A stretch of DNA of 46,885 bases from an uncultured Saccharofermentans sp. (GCA_905234715.1 CAJOJI010000013.1:1-46885); one strand, 5' to 3'; shown: positions 1 through 9,792, numbered from the stretch's first letter. Notes: generated by a model from the sequence alone, not told the origin. Numbers and translations: made by a program.

Positions 1-884
1 ATGAGCCATACGATCGCATCGAGAGTGTTGTAAAGGAAGTGGGGATTGATCTGCGCCTGGATAAGTGACAGCTCGATGTCGCGGAGCTTGATCTGCTCCT
101 GGCGGTTTAATTCGATCTGCTTATCAAGTCTTGCGGCCATGTCTTCGATACCGGCAGAGAGAAGTGCGAGGCTTGTGTCATCGGTCTCGACCGGAGTATG
201 AGGACTCAGGTCACCGCCGCCGATCTGTTCAACGCGGCTGTTCATCTCAACGATAGGATCGGTAATGCTTTTCGAGAGTTTGACGGCACGGCTCAAAACG
301 ATAGGGATAACGAAGATCATGACAAGAACGACGAAAAGGATCTCTACGGTAAGCCAGAAATCTATCTGCTTCTGGATGCTTGCCATCTCGCCTGCCTCGT
401 AATAAAGATACGAATACATGTACTCTTCAATGAGGCCTGTCGTGATGTAGATGTTGGTCTCAAGCTGATTCATGCGGTCATCGTAGCTGGAAGTGTTTTC
501 GATGTCCTGCATGTATATGCTCAGCTTGTCGCAGAGCGAAAGAACGCTGGTTATCGACTTGCGGCCGTCGGAGTTCGATGTGTTCTGAAGAAGGTCTTCT
601 GCAAGGGATCTTGCCGATTCAACATCCTCCCACGGCATTTCGTCGCTGTATCCCGTTACGTAGAAATACATCTGCTCATCGATCTCCTGCTTGAACTTCT
701 GGTTAAAGCCGGATACTTTGACGATGTTTCCGGACACGGATGCGTACATCAGGTTACGTGTCAAAAGCATAACGAAAATACTGACGAGTATGACAGCGAT
801 CGGAATAAACATCTGAAGCATAAGGCGGTACATTTTTTTCTGTACCGTGTTCGAGCTTTTTCTCCTGTCGGAGGAAGACTTCAT
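1..884 (-). CDS. YesM-like sensor histidine kinase, 3' end cut by window edge
   Basis: This reads as a membrane sensor kinase of the HPK7/YesM type, which phosphorylates a partner response regulator in answer to an extracellular signal, often a carbohydrate. The 294 visible residues show a first membrane segment at about 22-44, an extracytoplasmic sensor region of about 130 residues, a second membrane segment at about 176-198, a HAMP linker at about 199-255 and the start of the His_kinase domain with the motif QAQINPHFLYNTL. The predicted phosphorylated residue is His282. The ATPase domain lies beyond base 1. The ATG shares one base with the regulator's TAA stop (TAATG), so the two are translationally coupled. 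The ligand cannot be told from sequence. Confidence 0.93.
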   Translation of the reverse strand, partial: MKSSSDRRKSSNTVQKKMYRLMLQMFIPIAVILVSIFVMLLTRNLMYASVSGNIVKVSGFNQKFKQEIDEQMYFYVTGYSDEMPWEDVESARSLAEDLLQNTSNSDGRKSITSVLSLCDKLSIYMQDIENTSSYDDRMNQLETNIYITTGLIEEYMYSYLYYEAGEMASIQKQIDFWLTVEILFVVLVMIFVIPIVLSRAVKLSKSITDPIVEMNSRVEQIGGGDLSPHTPVETDDTSLALLSAGIEDMAARLDKQIELNRQEQIKLRDIELSLIQAQINPHFLYNTLDAIVWL

Positions 885-2494
885 TATTCCGTGACTTCCC
901 CGTTACGATACTGGCTGGGGGTGCAGCCCTGGTTCTTCTTGAATACGAATGAGAAATATCTGGGATCCCTGTAACCGATCTCGTTTGCGATCTCGCCTGA
1001 TCTCTTGCTCGTGTTGCGCAGGAGGATCTTAGCCTTAGCCATTCTCTTCTTCGTGATGTATTCGACGAATGACAGGCCGACCTTGTTGGAGAACAGGGCG
1101 CTTAAGTAGTTGGCGCTGATGTTGATCTCTTCGGCAACTGAGTCGAGTGAGATATCCTCATCGGCATAGTGTTCGTTAATGTAATCGACTGCATTGTTGA
1201 TGATGTCGTTGCCTCTCTTCTGTGCTTCGGCATCGCGCATCTTGATCGCGACTGAAAGAGCCTCAACGAGATAAGGCTTAACTTCTTCAGCAGAGATGTT
1301 CGTATCGAATGTAGGGAGGCTGTTTGCGATCTGCTCCGAATCGACGTCTGCTTCCTTGAGTGCGAGTTCGACATTTACCCTGATGCTTACGAGCAGGTAG
1401 TAGCGAAACAGGATCGAATTGACGCTCGATTCAAGGCTCTTCAAATAGTCGTCGGCAAATGTCTCAACTTCACCGGCGGTACCCGTCTGGACGAAATACC
1501 TGATGATCATGGGGTCGAACTTGCCGGCATCGATCTTATGGAGCTCGCTCTCGTCAGGAACGTACTGCTCAGACTTGATCTGCTCTGACGTGAAGATATG
1601 CTGGTTAGGGAAGATGTGTCTGTAAGCAAATGCGCGGTTTGCATCCTGATAGCATGAGGACAGGCCGCTCAGTCTGTTTGTTGCGACACCTACTGCAACG
1701 TGCCAGTCGAGTGTGGCCGAAGCCTGCTCGCAGTGCTGGCCGATCATCTTGACGCACTTTTCCTCCATGCGTTTCAAGCTCTCTTCGTCGCCCTTGATGA
1801 GCACGGCATATGAGAACAGATTGCATCTGAAGATGATGTAATCGGGATACTGCAGGAACTGGTTTAAGAGATTTTCCGTTACGCCGGAAGCCTCATCCGA
1901 ATAAGTCGACTGGTCAAGGTCCCTGATCGAGAATATAACAATGTTATATCCGTCAGCCGAGAGGTTTAAGTGGAGCTTGTCTGCTTCCTCGTAGATCTCC
2001 TGGACTGACAAAGATCCCTCTACGAGCTTCTCAAAAAATACTCTGTGCGAAAGACGCTCGAACTTCTTAAACTCCTGCTCGTAAAGTTTTACATAGTCCT
2101 TCTGCTCGTTCTCTTCGGTGATCTTCTTGCGGACGCCTTCAAGAGCATTGATCATGTCTGTCTTGGTGACGGGTTTTAAGAGATATTGCTCGACGCCGAT
2201 CTCGATTGCTTTTCGGGCGTACTCAAAATCGCTGTAACCTGAGATGACGATTATCTTTATGTTGGGAAGCTCTTTGGTGACAGTTTTGCTTAAGGAAAGT
2301 CCGTCCATGAAAGGCATAGTGATGTCAGTGATGAGTACGTCGGGCTTGAGCTTGCGGATCATGGGCAGAGCCATCTCACCGTCGGGAGCGTCGCCTACGA
2401 ACTCGAAGCCGTACTTCTCCCACGGGATCATGTCGCGCAGACCTTCACGCACGATGCTCTCGTCTTCACAAATAAAAACCTTGAACAGATCCAT
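884..2494 (-). CDS. YesN-like response regulator, REC plus AraC-type HTH
   Basis: This is a cytoplasmic DNA-binding response regulator and the obvious partner of the downstream kinase. The N-terminal receiver domain (about 1-125) has the acidic pair ED near residues 10-11, the phospho-acceptor Asp57 in LITDITMP, a switch Ser in VISGYSD and Lys in LLKPV. A long middle region follows, then a C-terminal AraC helix-turn-helix pair (about 435-535) with NYLSALFSNKVGLSFVEYI and the typical IGYRDPRYFSFVFKK. I chose the ATG at 2494 over the TTG three bases upstream, because GGAGGA lies at the right distance. Such pairs usually control sugar uptake and breakdown genes, but none lies beside it, so the target is unknown. 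Confidence 0.94.
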   Translation of the reverse strand: MDLFKVFICEDESIVREGLRDMIPWEKYGFEFVGDAPDGEMALPMIRKLKPDVLITDITMPFMDGLSLSKTVTKELPNIKIIVISGYSDFEYARKAIEIGVEQYLLKPVTKTDMINALEGVRKKITEENEQKDYVKLYEQEFKKFERLSHRVFFEKLVEGSLSVQEIYEEADKLHLNLSADGYNIVIFSIRDLDQSTYSDEASGVTENLLNQFLQYPDYIIFRCNLFSYAVLIKGDEESLKRMEEKCVKMIGQHCEQASATLDWHVAVGVATNRLSGLSSCYQDANRAFAYRHIFPNQHIFTSEQIKSEQYVPDESELHKIDAGKFDPMIIRYFVQTGTAGEVETFADDYLKSLESSVNSILFRYYLLVSIRVNVELALKEADVDSEQIANSLPTFDTNISAEEVKPYLVEALSVAIKMRDAEAQKRGNDIINNAVDYINEHYADEDISLDSVAEEINISANYLSALFSNKVGLSFVEYITKKRMAKAKILLRNTSKRSGEIANEIGYRDPRYFSFVFKKNQGCTPSQYRNGEVTE

Positions 2495-2590
2495 CAAATG
2501 TCCTCCACTAAATCAACTTAATTGTATCATAGGAGGAACAGGGCTTTTTTCTTTTTTCTGTTTAAAATATTTAGAAGATCTATAACTTTG

Positions 2591-3850
2591 TCAGGCAGCT
2601 TCAGCGGGCTGCTCAGCCTTTTCGAGTTCTTGTATCTTCCTGATCCCGAGCATGACCAGCGCAACGATCACGAGGCAGATTCCCGATCCGATTATCGTAA
2701 TTGATGAACCTGTTCCGACGCCTTTGCCTGTGAGGTTTCCGACTGCATCTGCGGTAATTCCGCTGAGTGCATATGCTGCAACATAACCGAGCTGTGAGAT
2801 GAAGCCCAAGAAAGCCCACGCTCTGCCCTGGAGTTCAGCAGGGATGTTGATCCTTACGAGATAGTCGAGGCAGTTGTTTGCGAAGGGCAGTGCCGCGAAA
2901 AATACGAATCCGAATGCGCAGATGATATAGACATTTCTCGTTACGGCGAAAAGTGACATGCCGACGCCTGATACTGCAAGACCGATGCTGAGGACTCTTG
3001 CGAAGTTTTTCTTAATTCCCTTGATGCCGAGAAGGATGCTTGTGACGAGCATTCCGGATGCTGCCGCAGTCTCAACGATTCCGAGTGTCTTTGAGTCGGA
3101 GAAAGAGAGGACAAAGGGTTCGCCCAATACCTGGAACACACCCATGAAGAGGCAGATCAGGGAGGATACGACTACGAGAACGAGAAGTCCCTTGTTGCCG
3201 GATACAGCTTTCCATCCTTCTTTCATGCTCTTGAAGAACGGTTCGGGATTGGAAGGTGTGCTTGTCTTGATTCCGCTTCTTACGACTGCAGCTGCGATGA
3301 CCGTGAGGAAGAATGTGCAGATGTCGATTATGAGTATCAGCTTGATGTCGCTTACCGCAAGAAGGAAGCCTGCGATTATGGGTGAGAAGAGGTATCTTGC
3401 AGAACCTGCCATCGATACGAGGCCGTTTGCCTTTGAATACTGTTCCTTTGTGAGAAGGTCGGTGATGGTTGCCGTGTATGAAGGTTCAAGGAGCGCGGAG
3501 AAGACGGAGCTTATGGTGGTTCCGAGATAGATCTGCCAAAGCGCGGCTTCTCCGCTGAGCATGCATATGAGGATGAACAGGACGCCGAGACCTGAAAGAC
3601 CATCGCCGATCATCATGAGAAGACGTCTGTCATAGCGGTCTGCAAGAACGCCTGCCGGGATCTTGAGAACAAGTGCCGGAAGGAATCCGAGGAGTGTGAG
3701 CATTGCCATGTCTGCAGCGCTTCCCGTTTTCTGGAAAATATAAAGACCTAGACCGAAGCTCGTAAGGCCTCCGCCGATGGAGGATATGAGTTCGCCTGCC
3801 CAGAGCAGAAGGAACTTACCGTAATTGTTCTTTGTCTTTTCCATTTTCAT
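2591..3850 (-). CDS. Major facilitator superfamily transporter (MFS_3/EntS-like)
   Basis: This 419-residue protein has about 12 hydrophobic segments and is probably a proton-driven exporter in the cytoplasmic membrane. The loop between helices 2 and 3 carries the MFS signature as GVLADRYDRRLLM, and the N-terminus (ISSIGGGLTSFGLGLYIF) resembles the enterochelin/macrolide exporter branch. The last residues are charged and cytoplasmic (IRKIQELEKAE). The start follows AAGGCGG at normal spacing; the ATG six bases downstream (Met3) is also possible. It lies 96 bases upstream of the response regulator on the same strand, so all three genes may be co-transcribed. The substrate cannot be deduced. Confidence 0.9.
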   Translation of the reverse strand: MKMEKTKNNYGKFLLLWAGELISSIGGGLTSFGLGLYIFQKTGSAADMAMLTLLGFLPALVLKIPAGVLADRYDRRLLMMIGDGLSGLGVLFILICMLSGEAALWQIYLGTTISSVFSALLEPSYTATITDLLTKEQYSKANGLVSMAGSARYLFSPIIAGFLLAVSDIKLILIIDICTFFLTVIAAAVVRSGIKTSTPSNPEPFFKSMKEGWKAVSGNKGLLVLVVVSSLICLFMGVFQVLGEPFVLSFSDSKTLGIVETAAASGMLVTSILLGIKGIKKNFARVLSIGLAVSGVGMSLFAVTRNVYIICAFGFVFFAALPFANNCLDYLVRINIPAELQGRAWAFLGFISQLGYVAAYALSGITADAVGNLTGKGVGTGSSITIIGSGICLVIVALVMLGIRKIQELEKAEQPAEAA

Positions 3851-3983
3851 GACCGCCTTTTCGGTTTTCTGACTATACTTTACAGCCTGAGTATGAGTAA
3901 ATCTTGAGATAACTCTTACGTAATCCTTAAATAGTTCTTAAATCTCACCCGCGCGTCTTTAGTTTATTAGAGTGTTTTTCTGT

Positions 3984-4015
3984 TATAATACAGAAGTTAT
4001 TAATCCCCAAAGGAG
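3984..4015 (+). promoter_or_regulatory. Promoter -10 and ribosome binding site of the PutP-like gene
   Basis: A perfect TATAAT lies at 3984-3989 and AAAGGAG at 4009-4015, seven bases before the ATG at 4022. I see no good -35 at 17 bases, so activation or an extended contact may be needed. Confidence 0.55.
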
Positions 4016-4021
4016 TATGTT

Positions 4022-5581
4022 ATGGACAAGATCATTGCTTTCATACTCTATTTCGTGGTTGTCCTTGCTATCGGAATTTATTTCTTCTTTAAGAGTAAGG
4101 GCGGTGACGAGAAAGAGTATTTCTTGGGCGGCCGTCACATGGGTCCTTTCGTAACTGCGATGAGTGCGCAGGCATCGGACATGAGCGGCTGGCTTTTGAT
4201 GGGTTTCCCGGGTTCGCTTTTCGCGTTCGGTATGGGACAGGTTTGGATTGGAATCGGTCTGGCATTAGGAACAGCTGCCAACTGGATCTTCGTAGCTACG
4301 AGACTCCGCCGTTTCTCCAAAGCTTCCGGTGACTCGATCACACTTCCTCAGTATCTTACAAACAGATTCGCAAGTAAGAGTTCTGTACTGAAGGTAGTAT
4401 GTGCGATCATCTTCCTCATCAGCTTTACGGTTTATGTTGCTTCCGCATTCGTTGCAGGCACAACGGTTTTCGCATCAGTACTTCCCTGGTTTGCCGATCA
4501 CCAGCACCTCGCCATGATCATCTTCGCAGTGCTGATCCTCATCTACACTTTCCTTGGCGGTTACAAGGCAGTCTGCTGGACTGACTTCTTCCAGGGTCTC
4601 ATGATGCTCATCGCACTTCTTGCGGTTCCGATCGTAATGAAGGCTTTGGGCAATTTCGACACAGCTCATTATGCTGAATTCACAAACGCAGCAGGCGATA
4701 CAGTTTCCGCATTCGGAACAGATCCTTTTGCAGCTCCCTGGCAGGAGATCGTAACAGGTCTCGGCTGGGGTCTGGGTTACTTCGGTATGCCTCATATCCT
4801 CGTTCGCTTCATGTCTATCGAGAAGCCTTCACAGATCAAGAAGTCAGCAACAGTTGCCATCATCTGGGTTATCCTCACACTCGGCGCTGCTGCAGTTATT
4901 GCTTACCTCGGAAGAACATACATCATGAAGGATGGCACGGCACTTGCTGAGCTCCTCCTTCCTGACGGACGTAAGAGGATCTTCATCGAAGTCGTTTGCG
5001 ACATCTTCCCGGGTTTTGTTGCCGGCATCCTTTTGTCAGCAATCATTGCTGCAGCAATGTCCACAGCCGACTCTCAGCTCCTCGTTGCTTCCTCAGCATT
5101 CACGAGCGACATCTATAAGCCCCTTATCCGCAAGGACAAGGCTTCCGACAAGGAGATGCTCTGGCTCGGCCGTATCGTAGTTCTTGTAGTTGCAGTTGTT
5201 GCATTCTTTATTGCACGTCAGGGTCTTGATAACGAGAAGAGTTGGGCTGCCGACATCATGAACATGGTTGAGAACGCATGGGGTCTCTTCGGTGCATCCT
5301 TCGGACCTGTAGTTATCCTCTCCCTCTTCTGGAAGCGCTTTAACTACGCTGGTGCAGTTGCAGGCATCATCGGCGGCGCTGTTGTCGACATCGCTTGGCT
5401 CCTCTGCTTCACCGACACGATCAGACCTGCAATTATTTCCAGCACAGGTGTTTACGAGATCGTTCCCGGCTTCATCGCAGGCCTCATCATTGCAGTTGTT
5501 GCCACACTTGCAACAAAGGCTCCGGGCAAGGAAGTCGAAGAAATCTTCGCAAAGGCTACAGATAAGTCAGTAGACGACTGA
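4022..5581 (+). CDS. putP: Sodium/proline symporter PutP-like (SSS family)
   Basis: This is a 519-residue integral membrane symporter that imports proline or a related solute with sodium. The sequence matches the SSS/PutP family from end to end: an N-terminal helix followed by KEYFLGGRHMGPFVTAMSAQASDMSGWLL, the conserved sodium-site region GLGWGLGYFGMPHILVRFMSI, and SAIIAAAMSTADSQLLVASSA in the later helices. About 13 membrane segments can be counted, and the length is typical. It is a single-gene unit with its own TATAAT upstream and a strong terminator after it. Proline is the family default; other compatible solutes are possible. Confidence 0.94.
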   Translation: MDKIIAFILYFVVVLAIGIYFFFKSKGGDEKEYFLGGRHMGPFVTAMSAQASDMSGWLLMGFPGSLFAFGMGQVWIGIGLALGTAANWIFVATRLRRFSKASGDSITLPQYLTNRFASKSSVLKVVCAIIFLISFTVYVASAFVAGTTVFASVLPWFADHQHLAMIIFAVLILIYTFLGGYKAVCWTDFFQGLMMLIALLAVPIVMKALGNFDTAHYAEFTNAAGDTVSAFGTDPFAAPWQEIVTGLGWGLGYFGMPHILVRFMSIEKPSQIKKSATVAIIWVILTLGAAAVIAYLGRTYIMKDGTALAELLLPDGRKRIFIEVVCDIFPGFVAGILLSAIIAAAMSTADSQLLVASSAFTSDIYKPLIRKDKASDKEMLWLGRIVVLVVAVVAFFIARQGLDNEKSWAADIMNMVENAWGLFGASFGPVVILSLFWKRFNYAGAVAGIIGGAVVDIAWLLCFTDTIRPAIISSTGVYEIVPGFIAGLIIAVVATLATKAPGKEVEEIFAKATDKSVDD

Positions 5582-5606
5582 TCTTACGCATCACGAAAAT
5601 CAATAC

Positions 5607-5642
5607 GGCCTCAAAGGTTCATTCCTTTGGGGCCTTTTTTCT
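5607..5642 (+). terminator. Rho-independent terminator after the PutP-like gene
   Basis: An 11-base-pair stem, GGCCTCAAAGG with CCTTTGGGGCC and one G-T pair, is followed by six T residues. It lies 26 bases after the stop codon. Confidence 0.9.
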
Positions 5643-5757
5643 CCCTGTTTTTGCCCAACGTCGAAAAAGACCATTTGAAGAAGTTGGTCGCTTTTCATGT
5701 GGATAGTTTCCCGCATGTGCTAACATAGTATGAACATTAAATTGGGGAATAGGATTT

Positions 5758-6396
5758 ATGACACAGATACATTGGGTAAAGTGCAAGACAGATAACTGCT
5801 ATGTCGTCGAAAACGGAAGCGATGCGATACTTGTCGATACAGGAAGCGCAATAAGCTGCGACAAGGTCCTGGAGGAATGCAGCAAGTACAACATGAAGCT
5901 GATCGTTCTGACGCATGTCCATTTCGATCACGCCGAAAATGCCGCAAAACTTTCAAAGCATTTCAATATTCCCGTTGCGTGTCATGAGGCTGATGTTGAG
6001 CTCTTCGAGAGCTTTGACAAGCAGCCGATGGAATCTTACGGAATCGTCGGCAAGGTCGTTCTGGATACGTCATTAAAGGTTCTGAGAAACACCAAAGTCG
6101 AGAAGCCTGAAAATCTCATCTTCATCAAGGACGGTGACGATCTTTCGGCTTACGGTTTTGACGCGAAGATAATAGGTATGCCGGGTCACACAAAAGGTTC
6201 GATCGGAGTCGATGTGGAAGGAACACATCTTCTGGTCGGCGACGAACTCGATAACTGGATCAGCCCTGCCACGGGACATCTTTATAACGATCTCGATGCA
6301 ATCAAGAACAGCGCAGATAAGATCGTGAAACTCGGTGAGAGAACACTTTACTACGGCCACGGAAAGCCTACGAAGAACAAGTTCAAATTGCTCTGA
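5758..6396 (+). CDS. Metallo-beta-lactamase-fold hydrolase (glyoxalase II-like)
   Basis: This is a 212-residue single-domain hydrolase that should bind two metal ions. All family ligands are visible: HVHFDH (His53, His55, Asp57, His58), His144 in MPGHTKGS, Asp162 in LLVGDELD and His201 in YYGHGKPT. This pattern fits the glyoxalase II-like subgroup that cleaves thioesters such as S-lactoylglutathione analogues, but the substrate is inferred only from family resemblance. The ATG follows GGGGAATAGGA at short spacing. It stands alone between the PutP terminator and the next regulator gene. Confidence 0.9.
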   Translation: MTQIHWVKCKTDNCYVVENGSDAILVDTGSAISCDKVLEECSKYNMKLIVLTHVHFDHAENAAKLSKHFNIPVACHEADVELFESFDKQPMESYGIVGKVVLDTSLKVLRNTKVEKPENLIFIKDGDDLSAYGFDAKIIGMPGHTKGSIGVDVEGTHLLVGDELDNWISPATGHLYNDLDAIKNSADKIVKLGERTLYYGHGKPTKNKFKLL

Positions 6397-6534
6397 TCAT
6401 CCATGAAGAGTTTATAATATTGGCAGGACACACCATGTCCAATCCCTGAAAACACGGCAATTCCCGCTTTGTGTCGTGTTAATTTCCGCAGGACCGTCGT
6501 ATCCTGACGCTATCCGGAAGGAGGTATCCGAAGC

Positions 6535-7650
6535 TTGGATCAGAAAAAGACAGGACAGTTTCTGAAGTCCTTACGTAATGAGAAGGGACTTACACAGGAA
6601 CAGCTTGCAAAGCAGTTTAACGTCAGCAACAGATCCGTCTCAAGATGGGAGACGGGAACTAATCTGCCGGATATCTCACTTCTAGTAGAGATAGCTGATT
6701 TCTATGATGTCGACGTAAGAGAGATCATAGACGGGGAAAGGAAAAGCAAAATGATGGATAAAGAGACAAAAGAGGTCGCCGAGAAGATGGCGGTCTATGC
6801 AGGCAATGAAAAGGGACGTTTGTTAAGGGGTGTCCAGATAGCCGGAATTGCCGGTGTATGCGTGACGCTGATAGCACTCGTGCTTCAGATAATCGCATAT
6901 GACATTAATAATCCCGACTTAAAGAGATCATCGGCGATCTTAATGACATTTCTGGCATTTGTTGCGATGTCGATAATCACCTTATATGTGACCGGCATTC
7001 TTAAGAGGATCTCCAAACACAGAAAACTTGTAATAGCCATAAGAGTGACCATTATCGTTCTGCTCTCTGTGGTGACGCATTACATAGTCGTGGGCTTTTT
7101 GCTACTCGGCATGTTTGCCGCTATGTTCTACAGCGCAAAGATCAAAACCACAAACGATATTTCGGATTACAACACGTATATCCATGACGGCAAACCAAAC
7201 AGTGAATACACCATGGGCAAGCAGCCGATCTTCGATATCTTCCCGGAGACGATCGATGTTCCCGCAGATGATTTCCAGATCACTTACTACAACCCTTGGG
7301 ATCCGCAGTATCTTGTCTACATGACGCTTGATTACGGCGATGCCTACGATGAGGAAATGGCAAGGCTTGAGGCGATCGGCATTGAGGAATACGAGGGCAT
7401 CTATACCGTTACGGGCGAGCCTGAAGGCTACGATATCGTTGCGATGGATTCCGATGAATACAACGGTTTTGTCTATGCCATGATCCCCGAAAACAAGGAT
7501 GGCAACACTAAGATCACCTACTGCGCGATCGTGTTCTGCAACTATTTCCTTGACCTGGATGTGCACGAGTATATGAAGGAAGAATACCTTCTTCCGGGTT
7601 TTGATGCGACAGACGATAACCCCTACAGGAAGGAAATGATGGGCACCTGA
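6535..7650 (+). CDS. XRE-family regulator with membrane domain
   Basis: This 371-residue protein starts with an XRE helix-turn-helix (about 1-62: LRNEKGLTQEQLAKQFNVS, then RSVSRWETGTNLPDISLL). A short charged linker leads to four hydrophobic segments between about 98 and 205. A soluble C-terminal domain rich in acidic and aromatic residues follows. It is probably a membrane-tethered regulator that reads an envelope signal; that role is inference from architecture. The start is a TTG, chosen because GGAAGGAGG lies 10 bases before it and no better start exists. A TATAAT at 6413-6418 overlaps the end of the preceding region, so the leader of about 110 bases is probably its own; it contains a weak stem (AACACG with CGTGTT). 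Confidence 0.85.
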   Translation: MDQKKTGQFLKSLRNEKGLTQEQLAKQFNVSNRSVSRWETGTNLPDISLLVEIADFYDVDVREIIDGERKSKMMDKETKEVAEKMAVYAGNEKGRLLRGVQIAGIAGVCVTLIALVLQIIAYDINNPDLKRSSAILMTFLAFVAMSIITLYVTGILKRISKHRKLVIAIRVTIIVLLSVVTHYIVVGFLLLGMFAAMFYSAKIKTTNDISDYNTYIHDGKPNSEYTMGKQPIFDIFPETIDVPADDFQITYYNPWDPQYLVYMTLDYGDAYDEEMARLEAIGIEEYEGIYTVTGEPEGYDIVAMDSDEYNGFVYAMIPENKDGNTKITYCAIVFCNYFLDLDVHEYMKEEYLLPGFDATDDNPYRKEMMGT

Positions 7651-7707
7651 AAAATAAATATAAGGTTTCACGCATATAAATAATCGGTAAACAATCTCAA
7701 ATTCTTA

Positions 7708-7736
7708 TTACAATTTCGACTTCCCGTTTTTATAAT
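7708..7736 (+). promoter_or_regulatory. Promoter of the diguanylate cyclase gene
   Basis: A TATAAT at 7731-7736 is preceded at 17 bases by TTACAA, a weak -35. A start site near 7743 gives a short leader containing AAAGGAAG and GGGAAGG before the ATG at 7770. Confidence 0.55.
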
Positions 7737-7769
7737 CAAGACATTATAAAAGGAAGTGCGGGAAGGATC

Positions 7770-8942
7770 ATGTATTACGCCAGTATTGGAATAATATCAA
7801 TAATCATCCTTGTCCTCGTTAATTTCGAGGTGCTGGGCAATGAAAAGAGTTCATTTCCTAATGAACTCCGTAATAAGTACCGCCAGTTTTTGATTGCCCT
7901 TATCGCATATTTCTTTGTAGATGCTATGTGGGGACTGCTATATGAACAAAGATGGGTAGTGGCTGCATATATTGATACTATCCTGGTGTTCTCCTCGATG
8001 GTTCTGTCCGTATTATTCTGGACAAAGGCTGTGGTTGTGTTTATCGGGAACAAAGGCAAGCCGACTAAATTATTTGTTTTTGGCGGATGGTTCATTTTCG
8101 GTTTTGAAATGGTTATCCTTACCGTTAATCTGTTTGTGCCGATCGTATTTACTTTTACCGCAGAGAAAGAGTATGTGGCACTTCCCGCAAGATATGTCGC
8201 TTTGCTTATGCAGATGGTAATGTTCTTAGGGACAGCAATCCATGCTTTTGCTGAATCGGCAAAAAGCGAAGGGATCAATAAAGCTCATTACAGGACAGTA
8301 GGCTGCTCAGCCATCATAATGGCGATCTTTATTGCTCTGCAGACGCTGTTCCCCTTCATGCCTTTGTATGCACTGGGATGCCTTTTTGCGACATGTGCTA
8401 TACATTCATTTATATACAGGGAAAAAGATATCGTGCACAAACACGAGATGGAGAATGCCTCGAAGAAGGCTTACAGAGACGGTCTTACCGGAGTCAAGAA
8501 CAAGCTTGCTTATCTTGAATCATTGACGGAACTTGAAAAGCAGGCTAAAGATCACAGTTTTGAGGGATATGGACTGGTTGTATTTGATCTTAACGGTCTG
8601 AAAGTAATTAACGATACCATGGGTCACGAAGCAGGCGACGAGTATCTGAAGAGGGCCTGCAGACTAATTTGCGAGCATTATAAACACAGTCCTGTTTACA
8701 GGATCGGCGGCGATGAATTCGTTGTAATCCTCACCGGAAGTGATTTTGATAACAGGGTTTATCTGCAGACACAATTTGATAAGAAGATCGATGAGAATGT
8801 CGGCAAAGACGGTCTCATAGTTTCCAGCGGAATGGCTGTTTTCGATCCCGAGATAGACGAAAGCTACACTGAAGTATTTATCCGTGCAGATAAGAGGATG
8901 TACGAGCGCAAGATGGCGTTGAAGGCATTAACGGCTCAATAA
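7770..8942 (+). CDS. Membrane diguanylate cyclase (GGDEF)
   Basis: This 390-residue protein should make cyclic di-GMP from two GTP. Six or seven hydrophobic helices fill about residues 1-215. The catalytic GGDEF domain at about 230-385 has DGLTGVKNKLAYLESL, the substrate helix FDLNGLKVINDTMGHEAGDEYL and an intact YRIGGDEFVVIL. There is no RxxD inhibitory site five residues before the GGDEF motif, so product feedback is probably absent. The last residues ADKRMYERK are typical of active cyclases. The N-terminal membrane part is a sensor with unknown ligand. Confidence 0.92.
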   Translation: MYYASIGIISIIILVLVNFEVLGNEKSSFPNELRNKYRQFLIALIAYFFVDAMWGLLYEQRWVVAAYIDTILVFSSMVLSVLFWTKAVVVFIGNKGKPTKLFVFGGWFIFGFEMVILTVNLFVPIVFTFTAEKEYVALPARYVALLMQMVMFLGTAIHAFAESAKSEGINKAHYRTVGCSAIIMAIFIALQTLFPFMPLYALGCLFATCAIHSFIYREKDIVHKHEMENASKKAYRDGLTGVKNKLAYLESLTELEKQAKDHSFEGYGLVVFDLNGLKVINDTMGHEAGDEYLKRACRLICEHYKHSPVYRIGGDEFVVILTGSDFDNRVYLQTQFDKKIDENVGKDGLIVSSGMAVFDPEIDESYTEVFIRADKRMYERKMALKALTAQ

Positions 8943-9042
8943 CATCAAAACATTAATAAAAACCAAAGATAAATTGAATATTTCGCTCCGCTGTTGTTGA
9001 TAAAATGGAACCATCAGATAAAACTTTCAGCGAGGTGTTTTT

Positions 9043-9777
9043 ATGCTCGATCTCAAGGGGAAATGGGTCCTGATAACAGGTGCTTCACGCGGTCTCGGAA
9101 GACTTGCCGCAAAGCTCATGGCAGAGCAGGGCTGCAATCTCATCCTGCAATCAAGAAGCGTGGATCACACTTTATCTCTCGAAGAGGAAGTTAAGGCTTT
9201 GGGCGTTAAGTGTCATTCCTTTGAAGCTGATCTTAATGATATCCCGTCGGTAATGAAGATGCTCTCTGACATTGACGCACTCGGAGTCGATGTTGACGTT
9301 GTCCTCAACAATGCAGGTCTTCAGATCGCATACAGACCGGAGTACTGTGTGACACCTCCGGAAGATTTCACGGTCAGTTTCAATGTCAACACGATCGCTC
9401 CTGCTATGATCTGCTATCACTATCTTCCCGGAATGCTCGAAAAGGGTTTCGGCCGCATCGTAAACACTACGAGCGGCATCGATAAAGAACCTGAGCAGGC
9501 AGGATATTCGGCAGCGAAGGCAGCACTCGACAAGATAACAAAAGACATGGCTTCGAGACTTGGCGGAACAGGTGTAACAATGAACCTTACAGATCCGGGC
9601 TGGTGCAGGACGGACCTCGGCGGCCCCAATGCCCCTAATGCACCCGAGAGCGCGATTCCCGGAGTAGTTGTCGGAGCATTTGTGGATAACGATGTAAACG
9701 GTCAGATATTCCGCGCACAGGAGTTCTCCGGAATGAGTCTTGAAGACGCGGTCGCAAAAGCTAATTCAATTAATTAA
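9043..9777 (+). CDS. Short-chain dehydrogenase/reductase
   Basis: This is a classical SDR of 244 residues, a cytoplasmic NAD(P)(H)-dependent oxidoreductase. The nucleotide-binding motif TGASRGLG is at about residues 13-20, NNAG is at about 88-91, and the catalytic Ser and Tyr-Lys lie in NTTSG and YSAAKAAL. The C-terminus is typical of the family. A GCGAGG ribosome site precedes the ATG. It ends 15 bases before an iron-dependent alcohol dehydrogenase, with which it probably forms a two-gene operon ending in a strong terminator. A shared role in carbonyl or alcohol interconversion is likely; the substrate is unknown. Confidence 0.92.
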   Translation: MLDLKGKWVLITGASRGLGRLAAKLMAEQGCNLILQSRSVDHTLSLEEEVKALGVKCHSFEADLNDIPSVMKMLSDIDALGVDVDVVLNNAGLQIAYRPEYCVTPPEDFTVSFNVNTIAPAMICYHYLPGMLEKGFGRIVNTTSGIDKEPEQAGYSAAKAALDKITKDMASRLGGTGVTMNLTDPGWCRTDLGGPNAPNAPESAIPGVVVGAFVDNDVNGQIFRAQEFSGMSLEDAVAKANSIN

Positions 9778-9792
9778 GCAAAGGAGATATGC

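Noticed and set aside
198-974. Open frame of 258 codons on the plus strand
   Set aside because: It lies opposite the sensor kinase and response regulator, whose domains are unmistakable, and has no ribosome site or family features.
7102-7671. Open frame of 189 codons on the minus strand
   Set aside because: It is the complement of the XRE regulator's C-terminal part; the plus-strand gene has a clear start and HTH domain.
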